The notes below the pieces were generated by a model. It worked only from the letters and a program-made list of their open reading frames with translations, was not told the DNA's origin and did no database searches. A stretch of 8,227 bases of DNA from Bradyrhizobium sp. (GTDB lineage Bacteria > Pseudomonadota > Alphaproteobacteria > Rhizobiales > Xanthobacteraceae), in contig JACDAG010000220.1 in assembly GCA_013695565.1 (NCBI GenBank), positions 1 to 8,227 of the forward strand, given 5' to 3'. The translations under genes were made by a program, and so were the position numbers. Shown here in pieces: positions 5,973 through 8,227 of this stretch. Within the stretch, counting starts at the first letter, position 1, and each line of letters begins with the position of its first letter.

Positions 5973-7721
5973 ATGGCTGCGAACAAACAAGACCAACAAC
6001 AGCGCCCGCCAGAGGGTGACACCGTCTTCGACGCCATCATCGTCGGTGCCGGTTTCGCCGGCATGTACATGCTGCACCGGCTGCGCGGGCTTGGCTTCAA
6101 CGCGCGGGTCTACGAGGCCGGTGGCGGCGTCGGCGGCACCTGGTACTGGAACCGCTATCCCGGCGCGCGCTGCGACGTCGAGAGCATGCAATATTCCTTC
6201 TCGTTCTCGGAGGAACTCGACCAGCAATGGGACTGGTCGGAAAAATACGCGCCGCAGCCGGAGATTCTGGCTTACGCCAACCATGTCGCCGATCGTTTCG
6301 ATCTGCGCCAGCACATTTTCTTCGACACCCGCGTCACCGCCGCTACCTTCGATGAGGCCGCCAAGGGCTGGCGCATTGAGACCGACCGCGGCGACAAGGT
6401 GTTCGCCAAATTCTGCATCATGGCGATCGGCTGCCTGTCGGCGGCAAACCATCCGCCCTTCAGGGGACGCGAGGATTTCAAGGGGCCGGTCTATCACACC
6501 GGCGAATGGCCGCACGAAGGGGTCAATTTCACCGGGCTTCGCGTCGGCATCATCGGCACCGGTTCTTCGGCGATCCAGTCGATCCCGATCATTGCGCAGC
6601 AGGCTCAATCGCTCACCGTATTCCAGCGCACCGCGACCTATTCCGTGCCGGCCTGGAACGCGAAGCTGACGCCGGAATATCGCCAGTCGATCAAGGCGGA
6701 CTACCCCGCGCTGCGGGCGAAAGCGCGGGCGCGGCCGACCGGCTTCTATTTCCCTTTCAACATGAAGCCGGCGCTGGAAGCCTCGTCCGACGAGCGCGAG
6801 CGGCTCTATGAAGAAGCCTGGGAGCGCGGCGGGCTGCCGTTCCTCGGCGCCTTCGGCGATCTCTTGTTCGAGCAGGAAGCCAACGACACCATCGCCGAAT
6901 TCGCGCGCAACAAGATCCGCGGCGTCGTGAAGGATCCCGCGACCGCCGAGCTGCTGTGCCCAAGCAACGTGTTCGGCTGCAAGCGCCTCTGCGTCGATAC
7001 CGGCTATTTCGAAACCTACAATCTGCCGCATGTGAAACTGGTCGACGTCTCCAAAACACCGATCGAGCGCTTCACGGTCAATGGCATCGAAGTCGACGAC
7101 ACCGAATATCCGCTCGACGCCATCGTTTCGGCGACCGGCTTTGCCGCCATGACCGGATCGTTCGACAAGATCCGAATCACCGGCCGCAACGGGCAGACGC
7201 TGGCCGAAAAATGGCACGCTGGTCCCCGCGCCTATCTCGGCGTGGCGACCGTGGGCTTCCCCAATTTCTTCACCATCACCGGGCCGGGCAGCCCGTCGGT
7301 GCTGGCGAGCATGATCCAGGCCATCGAACAGCATGTCGACTGGATGGCGGATTGCATGGCCCATATCCGCGACATCGGTGCTGATACCATCGAGCCCATC
7401 GAGCAATATCAGGATGAGTGGGTCGAGCACGTCAATGAAGTCTCAAAGATCTCGCTGCGGTCGACCTGCAGTTCCTGGTATGTCGGCGCCAATATCCCCG
7501 GCCGTCCGCGCGTCTTCATGCCCTATATCGGCGGCTTCCCGATCTATGTGCAGAAATGCAACGAGGTCATGAGCAACGGCTTCGAGGGCTTTGTGATCGA
7601 CGGCGCCGACCCGCGCAACGAAGCGCCGCGCGTGCGGATGACCGAGCGCTGGCGTGTGCCGCTCGATATCGACGTGATCTCGCCCGCGGCAGTCGCCGCC
7701 CGGCGGGTGCCCGTGGTCTGA
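5973..7721 (+). CDS. Type I Baeyer-Villiger monooxygenase (FAD/NADPH flavin monooxygenase)
   Basis: This 582-residue cytoplasmic flavoprotein should insert an oxygen atom next to a carbonyl, turning ketones into esters or lactones with NADPH and O2. The FAD Rossmann motif is VGAGFAG (24-30), followed by GGVGGTWYWNRYPGARCD (51-68), strongly typical of cyclohexanone/phenylacetone monooxygenases. The Baeyer-Villiger fingerprint FKGPVYHTGEWP (169-180) is intact. The NADPH Rossmann motif is GIIGTGSSA (192-200). CKR (336-338) supplies Arg338 as the likely catalytic arginine, and SATGF (386-390) and WYVGANIPGRP (502-512) complete the family pattern. The substrate cannot be deduced. The frame is open to a GTG at 5898; I prefer the ATG at 5973 because family homology starts shortly after it, though its ribosome binding site (GGGA, 11 bases away) is weak. 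It lies 164 bases after the cytochrome gene on the same strand. Confidence 0.93.
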   Translation: MAANKQDQQQRPPEGDTVFDAIIVGAGFAGMYMLHRLRGLGFNARVYEAGGGVGGTWYWNRYPGARCDVESMQYSFSFSEELDQQWDWSEKYAPQPEILAYANHVADRFDLRQHIFFDTRVTAATFDEAAKGWRIETDRGDKVFAKFCIMAIGCLSAANHPPFRGREDFKGPVYHTGEWPHEGVNFTGLRVGIIGTGSSAIQSIPIIAQQAQSLTVFQRTATYSVPAWNAKLTPEYRQSIKADYPALRAKARARPTGFYFPFNMKPALEASSDERERLYEEAWERGGLPFLGAFGDLLFEQEANDTIAEFARNKIRGVVKDPATAELLCPSNVFGCKRLCVDTGYFETYNLPHVKLVDVSKTPIERFTVNGIEVDDTEYPLDAIVSATGFAAMTGSFDKIRITGRNGQTLAEKWHAGPRAYLGVATVGFPNFFTITGPGSPSVLASMIQAIEQHVDWMADCMAHIRDIGADTIEPIEQYQDEWVEHVNEVSKISLRSTCSSWYVGANIPGRPRVFMPYIGGFPIYVQKCNEVMSNGFEGFVIDGADPRNEAPRVRMTERWRVPLDIDVISPAAVAARRVPVV

Positions 7722-7742
7722 ATGCGCCAGGCTCTTGTTTGA

Positions 7743-7788
7743 CGCGTTTTCTTCACGCGAACCGGTAGCCACTTCGCTCGAAAACGCG
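7743..7788. repeat. Palindromic intergenic repeat, Bradyrhizobium-type
   Basis: Outer arms CGCGTTTTC (7743-7751) and GAAAACGCG (7780-7788) are perfect 9-base complements. Inner arms GCGAA (7757-7761) and TTCGC (7773-7777) form a second stem around CCGGTAGCCAC. I recognise the pattern from memory as a dispersed palindromic element common in Bradyrhizobium-like genomes; copy number cannot be checked here. It sits between two convergent genes and could act as a bidirectional transcription stop or mRNA-end stabiliser. Its right edge touches the stop codon of the small gene at 7789. Confidence 0.65.
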
Positions 7789-8031
7789 CTAGCGGCTCGA
7801 AACCAGCCGCAACCGCGGCCTGATCCTCTCGTCGAGTTCGGCCTTGAGTTCGTGCACGCGCGGATCGTCGGAACGCGCGGCACACCGTGAATATTGATTG
7901 ACCGAACGCACCAGCGCGCGCCGCTCGTCGTCCCGCTTCGTCACCTGCGGGCTGGACAGCCTCAGAACCATTTCGCCGAGTTGCACCAGCAATTCATCGA
8001 TCGCACGGTCTATCCTGGCAACTTCCTTCAT
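7789..8031 (-). CDS. Small hypothetical protein, 80 residues
   Basis: I do not recognise a family. The protein begins MKEVARIDRAIDELLVQLGE and is rich in Arg, Glu and Leu. The pattern suggests two or three amphipathic helices: residues about 4-26, 31-45 and 57-72, the last being PRVHELKAELDERIRPRL. There is no signal peptide or membrane segment. It has two cysteines or fewer and no visible catalytic motif. The gene call rests on an excellent ribosome binding site, AAGGAGAGG (8036-8044), with AGGAG 7 bases before ATG 8031, and on the fit to that start. The frame runs open to 8214 upstream, but the extension lacks a comparable site. It is convergent with the monooxygenase gene, and its stop codon abuts the palindromic repeat. 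A role as a small cytoplasmic helical protein is all that can be said. Confidence 0.65.
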   Translation of the reverse strand: MKEVARIDRAIDELLVQLGEMVLRLSSPQVTKRDDERRALVRSVNQYSRCAARSDDPRVHELKAELDERIRPRLRLVSSR

Positions 8032-8035
8032 CGCA

Positions 8036-8046
8036 CCTCTCCTTCC
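8036..8046 (-). promoter_or_regulatory. Strong Shine-Dalgarno of the small gene
   Basis: The minus strand reads GGAAGGAGAGG, with AGGAG 7 bases before the ATG at 8031. It selects an 80-residue product over the longer open frame beginning at 8214. Confidence 0.75.
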
Positions 8047-8058
8047 AAAGGAGCAATG

Positions 8059-8121
8059 AACGGCAAGAGCGGCCGTTCCCCGCACGCGATCCCGATGGAT
8101 AATCAGGCGTAAACGGGGAAC
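8059..8121 (-). promoter_or_regulatory. Two overlapping, mutually exclusive inverted repeats in the leader of the small gene
   Basis: AACGGC (8059-8064) pairs with GCCGTT (8072-8077) across a 7-base loop. GTTCCCCG (8075-8082) pairs with CGGGGAAC (8114-8121) across 31 bases. The two share bases 8075-8077, so in a minus-strand transcript only one could form fully. The proximal hairpin ends 12 bases before the Shine-Dalgarno. The rest of 8122-8227 shows no recognisable gene or promoter. Confidence 0.4.
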
Positions 8122-8227
8122 CAGCCTATCAAGGCGCGCGCAAATTCTGCTTGATGGAATTCCTGTGAATTTAACGAACCCGGCAGCGCCCCTGTTCGAT
8201 GTTGCACCGCCCAACCATGTCCCGCCC

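Noticed and set aside
5622..7430. Very long open frame on the minus strand (602 codons)
   Set aside because: It lies antisense to the clearly identified Baeyer-Villiger monooxygenase and the end of the cytochrome gene. Its translation has low-complexity Arg/Gly/Asp-rich composition with no recognisable domain, as expected from GC-rich antisense frames.
8059..8085. GGAAC...CGTT pattern resembling an EcfG general stress promoter upstream of the small gene
   Set aside because: The spacing between GGAAC and CGTT is about 12 bases instead of the roughly 16-17 required, so it does not fit.
1..8227. CRISPR arrays, tRNA/rRNA genes, transposases, integrase or phage genes
   Set aside because: No regularly spaced direct repeats, cloverleaf candidates or mobile-element proteins were seen on either strand.

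Overview
The window is GC-rich with dense coding on both strands. Its gene content resembles a soil alphaproteobacterium of the Bradyrhizobium/Rhodopseudomonas type: a short 80-residue orphan gene, Tat-style export, Baeyer-Villiger and GST detoxification or catabolic genes, and a palindromic intergenic repeat (7743-7788) of a kind I remember as frequent in Bradyrhizobium-like genomes. The assignment is inference; there is no rRNA, tRNA or marker gene here.

Layout. Positions 1-3628 hold five genes, all on the minus strand. In transcription order they are a Tat-exported alpha/beta hydrolase resembling non-haem chloroperoxidases (3628-2720), a MerR regulator with a GyrI-like effector domain (2681-1845), a glutathione S-transferase-like protein (1738-1055), a KANL3/TEX30-type alpha/beta hydrolase (972-286), and the start of an Asp/Glu/hydantoin racemase that runs off the left edge (248-1). 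Gaps are 38, 106, 82 and 37 bases, so at least partial co-transcription is plausible. The leader of the first gene has a textbook MerR-type promoter: a -35 and a -10 separated by 20 bases, with a perfect 7+3+7 inverted repeat in the spacer.

Divergently, on the plus strand, lie a membrane-anchored or exported di-haem c-type cytochrome of the RoxA / cytochrome c peroxidase superfamily (3910-5808) and a type I Baeyer-Villiger monooxygenase (5973-7721). A GC-rich hairpin separates them. A convergent small gene of unknown function (8031-7789) closes the window; its stop codon directly abuts the palindromic repeat.

How the genes may work together. The set combines an extracytoplasmic haem oxidase/oxygenase, a cytoplasmic ketone-to-ester monooxygenase, two alpha/beta hydrolases able in principle to cleave esters, a GST and a small-molecule-sensing MerR. 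This is compatible with oxidative breakdown or detoxification of a hydrophobic carbonyl compound, but no substrate can be read from the sequence. The genes could also be unrelated neighbours. No CRISPR array, insertion sequence, prophage or RNA gene was seen.
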